Shown in pieces: positions 5,818 to 13,524 of a stretch of 38,721 bases of DNA. The first letter of the stretch is position 1, and every line of letters starts with the position of its first letter. The notes under the pieces are model-generated. The model had not been told where the DNA came from. It saw only the letters and a program-made list of their open reading frames with translations, and ran no database searches. Source of the stretch: Oscillospiraceae bacterium (lineage in GTDB: Bacteria; Bacillota; Clostridia; Oscillospirales; CAG-272); the NCBI GenBank assembly GCA_015063725.1, contig SVTP01000024.1, positions 1 through 38,721 on the forward strand, written 5' to 3'. Made by a program: the position numbers and the translations under genes.

Positions 5818-7089
5818 ATGATTTGGGCTATCATTCTGTTTGCCGTAACCTACGTTGGCATGCTGACGTTCAGCAAATATCGCCCCTACATCGCGCTTGG
5901 ATCGGCGCTTATTTTTATCGTAACCGGTATGCTCCCCTTTGGCGAGATCTTCGGTGCCATTGACTTTAACGTCCTTTTGATGATTGCCGGCACAATGGGG
6001 CTTGTTCAGCTCTTTATCGACAGTAAAATGCCTGCACGCCTTGCCGACATGATTATGCTAAAGGTCCCCAACGTGCAAATGGCAGCCGTTGCGCTTGCAC
6101 TTTTTGCAGGTGTGATCTCTGCTTTTGTGGACAACGTAGCAACCGTTTTGATGATTGCTCCCGTAGCTCTTGAAATTTGCAAAAAGTTGAACACCAATCC
6201 CGTTCCCTTTATCATCGGCATTGCCGTTTCCTCCAATCTTCAGGGGGCGGCCACGCTGGTTGGCGACACCACCGCCATTATGCTCGGTTCCTATGCCGAC
6301 ATGAGTTTTCTTGATTTCTTCTGGTATCAAGGCAAGCCCGGCATCTTTTTTGCGGTTGAGCTTGGTGCGCTTGTTTCGGCTATCATTTTGGCATGGATAT
6401 TCCGCCGCGAAAAAGGAAAAATCGGAAAAACACAATCCCTTACCCCCGTTACCGACTACGTCCCCACCGTTCTTTTGTGCGGAACAGTCGTGCTTTTGAT
6501 CCTCGCTTCCTTTATCCCCAATAAGCCTGCCATCACCAATGGCTTGATCTGCATGACCTTGCTGGTTGTGGGCTTGATCTACAACTTTATCAAGAACAAG
6601 AACAAGGACTCCATCCTCGAGCCCCTCAAGGCGATCGACTTTGAGACCATTGGACTTTTGCTCGGTCTCTTCCTGATGATCGGCGGTATTACGAATATGG
6701 GCGTGATCGATGCAGCCGCAGGACTGCTTGCAAAGCTTGGTGGCGGTAACGTATTCGTCCTTTACACCGTTATCGTCTGGGCATCGGTGCTCATTTCGGC
6801 ATTTATTGATAACATCCCCTACGTTGCAACCATGCTCCCCGTTATTACGGGACTTGCCGCAGCCCTTGGTATTGACCCGGCTGTCCTCTATTTTGGACTT
6901 TTGTCGGGCGCAACCCTTGGCGGCAACTGCACCCCCATCGGTGCTTCTGCCAACATCACGGGTATTGGCATTTTGCGCAAGGAAGGATACGAGGTCAAGA
7001 ACAAAGACTTCTTCCGCATCGGTATTCCCTTCACGCTTGCGGCAATCATTCCTGCTTACATTTATCTGTGGATCTTTTACGGAATCTGA
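5818..7089 (+). CDS. ArsB/NhaD-type (ion transporter superfamily) membrane permease
   Basis: Members of this superfamily export arsenite, exchange sodium for protons or import di- and tricarboxylates. The 423-residue product has about ten to eleven hydrophobic helices in two repeated halves. Each half contains the superfamily hairpin signature: ISAFVDNVATVLMIAPVALEI in the first and ISAFIDNIPYVATMLPVITGL in the second, each followed by a Gly-rich re-entrant stretch (GAATLVGDTTAIM; GATLGGNCTPIGASANI). The substrate cannot be read from this. No arsR, arsC or arsenic genes are nearby, which argues weakly against an arsenite pump. AAGGAG lies 11 nt before the ATG. It is a single-gene unit with its own promoter. 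Confidence 0.85.
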   Translation: MIWAIILFAVTYVGMLTFSKYRPYIALGSALIFIVTGMLPFGEIFGAIDFNVLLMIAGTMGLVQLFIDSKMPARLADMIMLKVPNVQMAAVALALFAGVISAFVDNVATVLMIAPVALEICKKLNTNPVPFIIGIAVSSNLQGAATLVGDTTAIMLGSYADMSFLDFFWYQGKPGIFFAVELGALVSAIILAWIFRREKGKIGKTQSLTPVTDYVPTVLLCGTVVLLILASFIPNKPAITNGLICMTLLVVGLIYNFIKNKNKDSILEPLKAIDFETIGLLLGLFLMIGGITNMGVIDAAAGLLAKLGGGNVFVLYTVIVWASVLISAFIDNIPYVATMLPVITGLAAALGIDPAVLYFGLLSGATLGGNCTPIGASANITGIGILRKEGYEVKNKDFFRIGIPFTLAAIIPAYIYLWIFYGI

Positions 7090-7139
7090 TTTTGACACTC
7101 AACTATTTTGCTATATAAAAAAGAAAAACCAAAAATCTA

Positions 7140-7168
7140 TTGACATTACTGCAATAGGATGATATAAT
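7140..7168 (+). promoter_or_regulatory. Perfect-consensus promoter of the MATE gene
   Basis: TTGACA (7140-7145), 17 bp, TATAAT (7163-7168), with TGA before the -10. Both hexamers and the spacing match consensus exactly, which usually calls for a repressor or attenuator downstream. Confidence 0.9.
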
Positions 7169-7171
7169 GGT

Positions 7172-7203
7172 GCGGGTGAATGGCAAAATTGCCATTCACC
7201 CGC
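7172..7203 (+). promoter_or_regulatory. Large dyad over the MATE transcription start (operator or 5'UTR hairpin)
   Basis: A 32-bp near-perfect palindrome, 15-bp arms (GCGGGTGAATGGCAA and its inverse) around two central bases, begins about 3 bp before the expected start of transcription. As DNA it fits a repressor operator. As RNA it forms a very stable 5' hairpin without a T-run, 29 bp before the start codon. Confidence 0.6.
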
Positions 7204-7232
7204 CTATTGTGTAAAGAAAGTGAGGTGTTACA

Positions 7233-8630
7233 ATGAAGACCAAAACCGAAGAGATGTATGCAAAAATGAGCCCTTGGCGCCTCTTTTTTGTGGTCGCCGC
7301 CCCCGGTATGATCAGTATGTTCGCTATGTCGATCTACAGCATCATTGAAGGCGTTTTTATCGGTCAGATCCTCGGTGAGGGCGCGTTTGCCGCGGTCAAC
7401 ATTGCAATGCCCTTGGTTATGATCAACTTCTCTCTTGCCGACCTGATCGGCGTGGGCGCATCGGCACCGATCTCGATCGCCCTTGGCAAAGAGGATTACA
7501 AAACGGCAAACAACGTGTTCTCCTGCGCGGTCATCCTTAACTTTGTGGCATCCACCGTTATGGGGGCAATCATGTTTTTTGCCGCCGTTCCGCTCTCGCG
7601 GATGATGGGCGCGGATGATGTCCTGCTCGACACCGCCGTTCGTTATTTGCGCACCTATGCGCTTTGCGGACCGATCACCACCATCTTTTTTGCAATGGAC
7701 AACTATTTGCGCATTTGCGGACACGTCAAAACCAGTATGTTCGTCAACATTGGCTGCAATGTGGGCACACTTGGATTTTTGACCTTGTTTTTGCTCGTTT
7801 TGGATATGGACGTTGTCGGCTCGGCGCTTGCCACCTGCATTTCGATGTGTGCCTGCGCAATCATCTGCCTCATCCCCTTTTTGCGCCAAACGCAGCTGCT
7901 CAAATTTACAAAACCCAAGTTCAGTCTTGCTCTCTTTAAACAGATCGCCGCGTGCGGCTCTCCCGTATTCCTCAATAACATCTCGGGGCGTGTGACCTCA
8001 ATTTTGATGAACATCTCCCTGATGACACTCGGTGTCAAGCTGCTTGGCGAGGGTGGCGGACAGACCGCCGTTGCCGTGTATGCCGTGCTGATGTATGCCA
8101 GCGATCTTTGCTGGCCGCTCCTTTACGGCATTGCCGACTCTCTTTCCCCCGCACTTGGCTACAACTGGGGCGCAAAGAATTACGACCGCGTAAAAAGAAT
8201 TGTCAAATGCGCCTACGTGGGCACCGCGATCGTGGGACTTGTTTCCACGTCCGTTCTCTTCTTCTTCCCCGGCACCATCGCCTCTTGGTTTGTCAACGCC
8301 GAGGAAACGCGACTGTTGAAGATCTCCACGCACGCCATTCGACTTTTCTGCTTTGCCTACCTCTTTCGCTGGTTTGGCGTAACCACGCAAAGCTTTTTCA
8401 GCGCACTGGAAAAGCCCTTGCAGGCAACGCTCATTTCGGTCGGTACGGCATTCGTATTCCCTGTGGTACTCCTTGGAGCGCTTTGGAGCTTTGGGCTTGA
8501 CGGCATTTGGTTCAACTTTGTTGGCGTTAATGCCCTGACCGCAATTCTTTCCGCTCTTCTCCTTTCCCGACTGATGAAAGAAATTGAAAAGCGACAAAAA
8601 GATGCGGAAGCAAAAACAGAAACAGAATAA
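7233..8630 (+). CDS. MATE family multidrug/sodium antiporter
   Basis: MATE proteins export drugs, dyes or metabolites in exchange for sodium or protons. The 465-residue product has about twelve hydrophobic helices in two homologous halves. The N-terminus (SPWRLFFVVAAPGMISMFAMSIYSIIEGVFIGQILG) matches the MepA-like branch, with the family motif region MPLVMINFSLADLIGVGASAPISIALGKEDY and a related LYGIADSLSPALGYNWGAKNYDRVKR in the second half. The last ~20 residues are charged and cytoplasmic. GTGAGGTG precedes the ATG. It is monocistronic, with a consensus promoter, a dyad at the start site and a strong terminator. The substrate is unknown. Confidence 0.9.
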   Translation: MKTKTEEMYAKMSPWRLFFVVAAPGMISMFAMSIYSIIEGVFIGQILGEGAFAAVNIAMPLVMINFSLADLIGVGASAPISIALGKEDYKTANNVFSCAVILNFVASTVMGAIMFFAAVPLSRMMGADDVLLDTAVRYLRTYALCGPITTIFFAMDNYLRICGHVKTSMFVNIGCNVGTLGFLTLFLLVLDMDVVGSALATCISMCACAIICLIPFLRQTQLLKFTKPKFSLALFKQIAACGSPVFLNNISGRVTSILMNISLMTLGVKLLGEGGGQTAVAVYAVLMYASDLCWPLLYGIADSLSPALGYNWGAKNYDRVKRIVKCAYVGTAIVGLVSTSVLFFFPGTIASWFVNAEETRLLKISTHAIRLFCFAYLFRWFGVTTQSFFSALEKPLQATLISVGTAFVFPVVLLGALWSFGLDGIWFNFVGVNALTAILSALLLSRLMKEIEKRQKDAEAKTETE

Positions 8631-8636
8631 AGAGAT

Positions 8637-8670
8637 AAGGGCTGACCGAACGGTCAGCCCTTTGCGTTTT
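8637..8670 (+). terminator. Intrinsic terminator of the MATE gene
   Basis: Arms AAGGGCTGACC (8637-8647) and 8652-8662, loop GAAC, then TTTGCGTTTT. The core is nearly identical to the terminator at 9477-9504. Confidence 0.9.
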
Positions 8671-8720
8671 TTGACACAAAAAAGCATGACAAAATTTACA
8701 TTTTTTTCAGATTTTCTTTC

Positions 8721-8749
8721 TTGAAAAAAACGCAAAAAAATGATATAAT
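8721..8749 (+). promoter_or_regulatory. Vegetative promoter of the small two-gene operon
   Basis: TTGAAA (8721-8726), 17 bp, TATAAT (8744-8749), TGA before the -10. A short dyad, GTAGAA-A-TTCTAC, at 8757-8769 overlaps the expected start of transcription and may be an operator. Confidence 0.8.
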
Positions 8750-8755
8750 AGAATA

Positions 8756-8900
8756 GTAGAAATTCTACCAAGAGAGCGATATGCCTATTTGCAACTGCGG
8801 CAGTTGGTTGTAAATAAACTCTATGTTTCGCTTATTCCTCTCTGCATTACGATTCTGTCGGTTCTGCCCGGATGACAATGTCGAGAGAGGAGGAGAAAAA
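8756..8900 (+). promoter_or_regulatory. Structured leader of about 145 nt with ribosome-site sequestration
   Basis: Two features stand out. A hairpin CAACTG (8792-8797)/CAGTTG (8801-8806) is extended outward by pairing of TATTTGC with GTAAATA. Then TCCTCTCT (8836-8843) is complementary to AGAGAGGA (8884-8891), which includes the start of the AGGAGGAG ribosome site of the next gene. In that fold the ribosome site would be partly masked, as in translational riboswitches, autogenous sites or RNA thermometers. I recognise no known riboswitch class. Confidence 0.45.
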
Positions 8901-9149
8901 ATGAAACGCATAAAAGCAGGTTGCATTCTTCAAACGCTTGTATTTTTGCAAAAAGAAGATTGCGGTTTTAACAAAGCTACACAGCTGAAATATAACCGCG
9001 AGGAAGTGGAAAAATACAAGGCAACACTTGAAAAGAATAAAACACGTCACCAAATCGTATCCGTTGAAGAACAAGCGGATGCATCTATTATTGTTCGTGT
9101 TAGAAAACAACTCAACGACACTGCCGACGTCAGTGAATACTTTTGTTAA
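8901..9149 (+). CDS. Small conserved-looking hypothetical protein (82 aa)
   Basis: I do not recognise the family by name. The start is fixed by AGGAGGAG 5 nt upstream of ATG at 8901; an earlier ATG at 8823 has no ribosome site and lies in the structured leader. The soluble product begins MKRIKAGCILQTLVF, has a charged helical middle (NREEVEKYKATLEKNKTRHQ) and a short beta-like C-terminal half (IVSVEEQADASIIVRVRKQ) ending YFC. It has three Cys (residues 8, 21, 82), not in a metal-binding arrangement. It is first in a two-gene operon, 49 bp ahead of the next gene, with a structured leader upstream. Confidence 0.75.
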   Translation: MKRIKAGCILQTLVFLQKEDCGFNKATQLKYNREEVEKYKATLEKNKTRHQIVSVEEQADASIIVRVRKQLNDTADVSEYFC

Positions 9150-9156
9150 CAACGTG

Positions 9157-9181
9157 TAGCCGTCCCAAAATCGGACGGCTA
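9157..9181 (+). terminator. Intercistronic hairpin
   Basis: TAGCCGTCC (9157-9165) pairs perfectly with 9173-9181 over a 7-nt loop. No T-run follows, so it is more likely a partial terminator or mRNA-stability element between the two small genes than a full stop. Confidence 0.5.
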
Positions 9182-9198
9182 TACCTTCAAGGAGAAGA

Positions 9199-9486
9199 AT
9201 GAGCACTATTGAATATATCAAAGGTCAAATCAAAAAGCTTTATGAAAGCAATCCAAACATTCATCTCAGTGTAAAATTGATGCAATCAAAAACACTTGTA
9301 GAAAACGTTCCTGTAAAAATTGTTGGTGTATACCGAAACATTTTTCAAATCGAAGAGATGGGTGTCACCGTTCGTCCCGAACGCCGTAGCTTTCAGTACG
9401 GTGATGTTTTGATTGGACGTATCGTAATCCAAGAGCTCGACTATACCCCACCAGAACCGCAAAACCCAAAACTGAGAAAAGGCTGA
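9199..9486 (+). CDS. Small protein with a Veg-like (DUF1021-like) beta-barrel pattern
   Basis: The 95-residue product has an N-terminal helix (STIEYIKGQIKKLYESNP) and then a pattern resembling the Firmicute Veg family: a basic strand (LMQSKTLVENVPVKIVGVYRNIFQIEE) followed by an RRSFQYGDVLIGRIVIQEL strand pair, comparable to the RVSYSYSDILTETVEV end of Veg. Veg is linked to biofilm and matrix gene control in B. subtilis. The match is by remembered pattern only, and the C-terminal Pro-rich tail (DYTPPEPQNPKLRKG) is extra. AAGGAG precedes the ATG. The stop codon lies inside the terminator stem. Cotranscription with the 82-residue protein is likely. Confidence 0.6.
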   Translation: MSTIEYIKGQIKKLYESNPNIHLSVKLMQSKTLVENVPVKIVGVYRNIFQIEEMGVTVRPERRSFQYGDVLIGRIVIQELDYTPPEPQNPKLRKG

Positions 9487-9504
9487 CCGCTCGGTCAGCC
9501 TTTT
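9477..9504 (+). terminator. Intrinsic terminator of the small two-gene operon
   Basis: AAAAGGCTGACC (9477-9488) pairs with 9493-9504 over GCTC, ending in TTTT CTATCTTTATT. It shares the core GGCTGACCGNNCGGTCAGCC with the terminator at 8637-8662. Confidence 0.85.
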
Positions 9505-9510
9505 CTATCT

Positions 9511-10830
9511 TTATTCCACCGTAATGATACGCGTAAGAATTGTTTTTAACTTTTTATTCGTTTTTCCCGATTGATCGGGATAATAGAAATCAGAGTAAAC
9601 CAAAAGCGCTTGATTGGGGCCGATGGGCTTGAGGTCTACGTTGCAGCAAGAGCCTGCCCATTGATGAAAATTCGGTCGCTTTGGCGGATCATTCATCAAA
9701 TGACTTCTATCCTCTCCTGTCATAATTTCAATCGGTTCTTCCCATTCGATACCCGTGGGATCTTTTGTAGCACGAACATAAATTCCCGGTCTGCCATAGG
9801 CAGCCAAGGTAACGCCGCAATCCAATTTGACAAGGTTTGGTAACACACCGCATTTATCAAACTCTATTGGTTCCGAAAATGTCTTGCCACCGTCGGTGGA
9901 GCGAGCGAAGTACATGGGATTCCACTCAGGTCCCCCAAGAAAAACGCTGGTTGCGCGCAAAAGAACGATCATAGAGCCGTCATCCATAAACTCTAAAGCC
10001 GCCTCGGAAAAGCCATCGCACATATACGCCGTGGGGTGCTTGGTGGTGTTGGGAATATAGGGGATATATCCTGCAAGCTCAAAGGTGTGTCCGTTATCTT
10101 GTGACTTGTAAAAAAGCGATGCACCGTACACGTCAACGCCGCCGTTATAGGGATTGAGGTGCGCGCCGGAGTAGGACGTGAGCCAAATGTTTCCTTCCTT
10201 GTCAGTGCGAAATCCGCGCCCGTAGGGCGAGAAGGGTGCCATAACAAAATCCTCTCCTCTGATGACTCCGCGAACCGACAGATTGGGGTGAATTACCTTG
10301 ACCGTCTCCTCGGTTCCTTGACTCTCCCCTTTTTTGATGCGGTAACCAAGCCATTCTTGCTTGGCATAATCATCGGGCAAGGTTGCAAAATCATAAATGT
10401 AATTTGCGCTCCCCCAAATATCCCGATACATAAATGCGGGATAGGGCCAGCTTCCGTCTTCTTCTTTGACGATCCTGTCACTTGGCAGGCGTTGAGTTAC
10501 AATGCGGGCGGGCTTCAGATCCGCCGTTTTGCAGGAAAGTCCCGTTACCAAGGGAAAATACAAGCGGTCACCGCTTGGGAGAAGATACCCCACCTCGCGT
10601 GTGAGTGCACGGTCGGTTCTTTCCCAAGTCATTCCTTTATCCTTTGAAATACACCAAACGTCTTTGTTTTTTCCAAATTCTGACCAGTTGTCGTCTGCCG
10701 CGTGCGTTTTGATCGCCAAGGTTCCGTCTGCACAGCTCAAAATTTCGGGAAATTGTATCTCGCCCCAATAGCTATCCTCATATGCAGGTCCTTGATAGAC
10801 CACGCTTTCTTTGCTGACATTGATTTTCAT
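9511..10830 (-). CDS. Sialidase-fold (BNR/Asp-box) protein, probably intracellular glycosidase or related
   Basis: The 439-residue product carries three Asp-box repeats of the form S-x-D-x-G-x-T-F/W: SKDKGMTW, SQDNGHTF and STDGGKTF, spaced as in six-bladed propellers of the sialidase superfamily. There is no signal peptide or transmembrane segment, so it acts in the cytoplasm unless exported another way. The sialidase arginine triad and Tyr/Glu pair cannot be assigned by eye, so it may be a sialidase-like hydrolase or a non-catalytic propeller. AAGGGAG lies upstream of the ATG. It follows the aldo/keto reductase by 69 bp on the same strand and may be cotranscribed, which would suggest sugar metabolism. 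Confidence 0.7.
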   Translation of the reverse strand: MKINVSKESVVYQGPAYEDSYWGEIQFPEILSCADGTLAIKTHAADDNWSEFGKNKDVWCISKDKGMTWERTDRALTREVGYLLPSGDRLYFPLVTGLSCKTADLKPARIVTQRLPSDRIVKEEDGSWPYPAFMYRDIWGSANYIYDFATLPDDYAKQEWLGYRIKKGESQGTEETVKVIHPNLSVRGVIRGEDFVMAPFSPYGRGFRTDKEGNIWLTSYSGAHLNPYNGGVDVYGASLFYKSQDNGHTFELAGYIPYIPNTTKHPTAYMCDGFSEAALEFMDDGSMIVLLRATSVFLGGPEWNPMYFARSTDGGKTFSEPIEFDKCGVLPNLVKLDCGVTLAAYGRPGIYVRATKDPTGIEWEEPIEIMTGEDRSHLMNDPPKRPNFHQWAGSCCNVDLKPIGPNQALLVYSDFYYPDQSGKTNKKLKTILTRIITVE

Positions 10831-10899
10831 ATGCGTTCTCCCTTTGATGCATTGGCATCTTGTTGCATTTTGACGGTATGCTTTGCGATTTGTAATGAA

Positions 10900-12033
10900 T
10901 TATTTTTGCAGCTTCTCTGTAAAGTCGCTCATCATTTCGCTGATCTTGATGTTCTGCGGGCAAACCGCCTCGCAAGCGCGGCAACCGATGCAAGCCGCAG
11001 GGCGCTTATCCTCGGGCAAGGAGCGGATGACCATGGGAGGAACAAATCCACCGCCCGAATAGTTAAATTCGTTATAGAGGTCGATGAGCATGGGAATATC
11101 CAGCTGCATGGGACAGTTGGTGGTGCAATAGCGACAAGCCGTGCAAGGCAGGGTGTGCTTCTCCATCATGGAACGCGCAACGCCAAGGATCGTATCCCAT
11201 TCTTTTTCATTCAGCGGCTGCTCTGTTTCGTATGTAGCAATATTTTGGCGAAGCTGCTCAAAGTTCGACATACCCGAGAGCGTCATGCCAACGTCGGGGA
11301 TGGTCTGCAAAAAGCGGAACGCCCACTCTACAACGCTTGCCTCGGGACGTGCTTCTTTCAAGATCGTTTCATACTTTTCTTCCAAAGAGACGAGCTTGCC
11401 GCCACGCACGGGCTCCATAACCCAGATGGGCAGGTTGTATTCACGAAGAAGATCTACCTTTGCTTTTGCATTTTGCAGCTTCCAGTCAAGCCAGTTGAGC
11501 TGGATCTGGCAGAACTCCATGTGCTCACCGTAAGCATCCAAAAAGCGGCGCATGGTGTCGAGCGTGCCGTGTGTGGAGACACCGAGGTGACGGATGCGAC
11601 CGTTCTTTTTTTGCTTGAGCAAATAGTCAAGGATGCCGTACTTGGGATCAAGATAGCCGTCTACGTTGTTCTCACACAGGTTGTGGAACATATAAAAATC
11701 AAAATACTCCACGCCGCATTTTTCAAGCTGTTTTTCAAAAATTTCTTCTACTCTTTCCATGTTCGCGGTGCTAAAGCCCGGGAACTTGGAGGCAAGATAA
11801 AAGCTCTCTCTCGGATAATCGGCAAGGACCTTGCCCATCACAATTTCGGATTGTCCGTCATGGTAACCCCATGCGGTGTCATAGTAGTTGATGCCCTTCT
11901 CCATGGCGTACGCAACCATTTCGCGCACGGCGTCAATATCGATCTTGCTCTGTTCGTTTTCGCAAATGGGCAAACGCATGCATCCCATGCCAAGCGCGGA
12001 GAGCTGCTTATCTTGAAATTTTCTGTAAATCAT
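10900..12033 (-). CDS. Aldo/keto reductase with C-terminal 2[4Fe-4S] ferredoxin domain
   Basis: Residues 1 to about 280 form an aldo/keto reductase barrel with the catalytic tetrad in place: D52 and Y57 (YYDTAWGYH), K83 (LASKF) and H117 (YMFHN). Residues 290-377 are a bacterial ferredoxin-type extension with two cysteine sets, C297-C300-C303-C307 and C348-C351-C354-C358, each ending in Cys-Pro. Such fusions are frequent in anaerobic Firmicutes and probably link ferredoxin electrons to reduction of an aldehyde or keto sugar; the substrate is unknown. Start is ATG with AAAGGAAA upstream. It has its own promoter at 12082-12110 and leads into the sialidase-fold gene. Confidence 0.9.
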   Translation of the reverse strand: MIYRKFQDKQLSALGMGCMRLPICENEQSKIDIDAVREMVAYAMEKGINYYDTAWGYHDGQSEIVMGKVLADYPRESFYLASKFPGFSTANMERVEEIFEKQLEKCGVEYFDFYMFHNLCENNVDGYLDPKYGILDYLLKQKKNGRIRHLGVSTHGTLDTMRRFLDAYGEHMEFCQIQLNWLDWKLQNAKAKVDLLREYNLPIWVMEPVRGGKLVSLEEKYETILKEARPEASVVEWAFRFLQTIPDVGMTLSGMSNFEQLRQNIATYETEQPLNEKEWDTILGVARSMMEKHTLPCTACRYCTTNCPMQLDIPMLIDLYNEFNYSGGGFVPPMVIRSLPEDKRPAACIGCRACEAVCPQNIKISEMMSDFTEKLQK

Positions 12034-12081
12034 ATCTTTTTTTCCTTTCTGTGCGGCAAAATAGCGGTCTTTATTACCATT

Positions 12082-12110
12082 AGTATATCATACAATTAAA
12101 AAAATGTCAA
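12082..12110 (-). promoter_or_regulatory. Vegetative promoter of the aldo/keto reductase gene
   Basis: Minus-strand TTGACA (12105-12110), 17 bp, TATACT (12082-12087), TGA before the -10; 48 bp upstream of the start codon. Confidence 0.85.
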
Positions 12111-12311
12111 CTCAGCAAACGGATTTGTTGGGGATTGCCTATTTCTATTTTCGACTTGCGACCGTCCCAAAAACGGATGCAGTCACAAAATCGGGAAAAT
12201 GCATTTTTGGACGATTAGACGCATTTGGTTAAAACAACTAATAATCAAAGAACATCCATTCCAAAATGCCCCCCAAAATCTGTGCAAAACAGAAAAAATA
12301 GTCGAACTTTG
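12111..12311. other. Intergenic stretch between divergent promoters, no gene seen
   Basis: No ORF with a ribosome site is present. Two approximate complementary pieces (GCATTTTTGGA near 12200 and TCCAAAATGC near 12265) and CCGT/ACGG near 12170 could form weak hairpins. No known RNA or repeat was recognised. Confidence 0.4.
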
Positions 12312-12340
12312 TTGACAACCCCATGCGAAAATGGTATAAT
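12312..12340 (+). promoter_or_regulatory. Consensus promoter of the GNAT-like/GtrA pair
   Basis: TTGACA (12312-12317), 17 bp, TATAAT (12335-12340), TGG before the -10; 44 bp upstream of the ATG. Confidence 0.9.
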
Positions 12341-12384
12341 GCAAACGCCAAAAAATCAGTTTTTTTGAAAGTAGGAAAACATCG

Positions 12385-13509
12385 ATGACCCTTCAAATAA
12401 AAGAAGTTGTTACCAAAAAAGACCTTTTGAGATGGATCAGATTCCCGAACGAATTATATCGCGACAATGAAAACTTTGTCCCCTTTTTGGAAAGTGACGA
12501 GTTTGATACCTTTACCAAGGAGAAAAACCCCTCGTATGAGTTTTGTGAGACAAAGCTCTTTTTGGCAGAACGTGACGGCAAGGTGGTTGGCAGAATTGCA
12601 GGACTGATCAATCACGCCTACAACACAAAATGGAAAGAAAACGCCATTCGCTACACCCGTTTTGATTTTGTGGACGATTATGAAGTATCGGAAAAGCTGT
12701 TTGCCAAGGTGTTGGAGTGGGGGCGTGAAAGAGGCTTTACTGAAATTATGGGCCCCATGGGCTTTAACGACACCGACCACCAGGGCATGCTCGTTGACGG
12801 CTTTGACCGATTGAACATGTCGGTCACCTTTTACAATCACCCCTACTATATGGAGCACATGGAGCGCCTTGGTCTGACCAAATCGATCGACTGGATCGAA
12901 TATAAGATCAAGTGCCCCGACGAGGTGGATGAGCGCATTGAAAAGATCGCCAACCGCCTGTTGGAGCGTGGCAAATATACCGCCGTTACCTATACCGACA
13001 GAAAAAAGCTCTACAACGATGCTTTTGAGGCATTTCAGGTGGTTGATGAAGCCGAGTCTGTTCTGTACGGCACCGTACCCCTTACTCCTGCCGTTATTAA
13101 GAACATGATCGACAATTATATCCCCCTGGTGCACCTTGACTACATCTGCTCGGTAAAGGACACCGAGGGCAAGATCGTTGCCTTTGGCGTTATGGTTCCC
13201 TCTTTGGCAAAGGCGTTTAAAAAAGCCGACGGCAAAATGTTCCCCTTTGGCATCGTACATATGCTCAAGGATCTGAAGTTCTACAACGACACTTTGGAGA
13301 TGTACTTTGTAGCGGTTGACCCCAAGCACCAGATGTTTGGCGTTCCCGCAATTCTGATGAGCGTGTTGGTCAGAAAATGCATTGAAAACAAGGTACGGTA
13401 CTGCGAAACCGGCCCTATGCTGGAGACCAACAAAGCCGTGCACGGTATGTGGCGCTACTTTGAAAAAGAGCAACATAAGCGCCGCCGTTGCTACACAAGA
13501 ACAATTTAA
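12385..13509 (+). CDS. GNAT-superfamily acyltransferase-like protein (YghO-like), unknown substrate
   Basis: The 374-residue cytoplasmic product is longer than simple GNAT enzymes. It begins LQIKEVVTKKDLLRWIRFPNELYRDNENFVPFL, has a GNAT-like core in FLAERDGKVVGRIAGLINHAYN, a conserved GFTEIMGPMGFNDTDHQGMLVDGFD stretch, and ends GMWRYFEKEQHKRRRCYTRTI. The same arrangement is typical of a widespread uncharacterised family (YghO-like) often annotated as N-acetyltransferase. The acetyl-CoA loop is not clear enough to assign activity. The ATG has GTAGGAAAA upstream rather than a strong ribosome site. The downstream gtrA-like gene starts 15 bp later, so the pair is probably an operon. Confidence 0.75.
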   Translation: MTLQIKEVVTKKDLLRWIRFPNELYRDNENFVPFLESDEFDTFTKEKNPSYEFCETKLFLAERDGKVVGRIAGLINHAYNTKWKENAIRYTRFDFVDDYEVSEKLFAKVLEWGRERGFTEIMGPMGFNDTDHQGMLVDGFDRLNMSVTFYNHPYYMEHMERLGLTKSIDWIEYKIKCPDEVDERIEKIANRLLERGKYTAVTYTDRKKLYNDAFEAFQVVDEAESVLYGTVPLTPAVIKNMIDNYIPLVHLDYICSVKDTEGKIVAFGVMVPSLAKAFKKADGKMFPFGIVHMLKDLKFYNDTLEMYFVAVDPKHQMFGVPAILMSVLVRKCIENKVRYCETGPMLETNKAVHGMWRYFEKEQHKRRRCYTRTI

Positions 13510-13524
13510 AAACGGAGAAAGATC

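Noticed and set aside
5818-7089. Arsenite exporter call (arsB) for the permease
   Set aside because: The superfamily signature is shared with sodium/proton antiporters and carboxylate carriers, and no arsenic genes are adjacent.
8823-8900. Upstream start for the 82-residue protein
   Set aside because: The earlier ATG has no ribosome site and lies in the structured leader; AGGAGGAG directs initiation at 8901.
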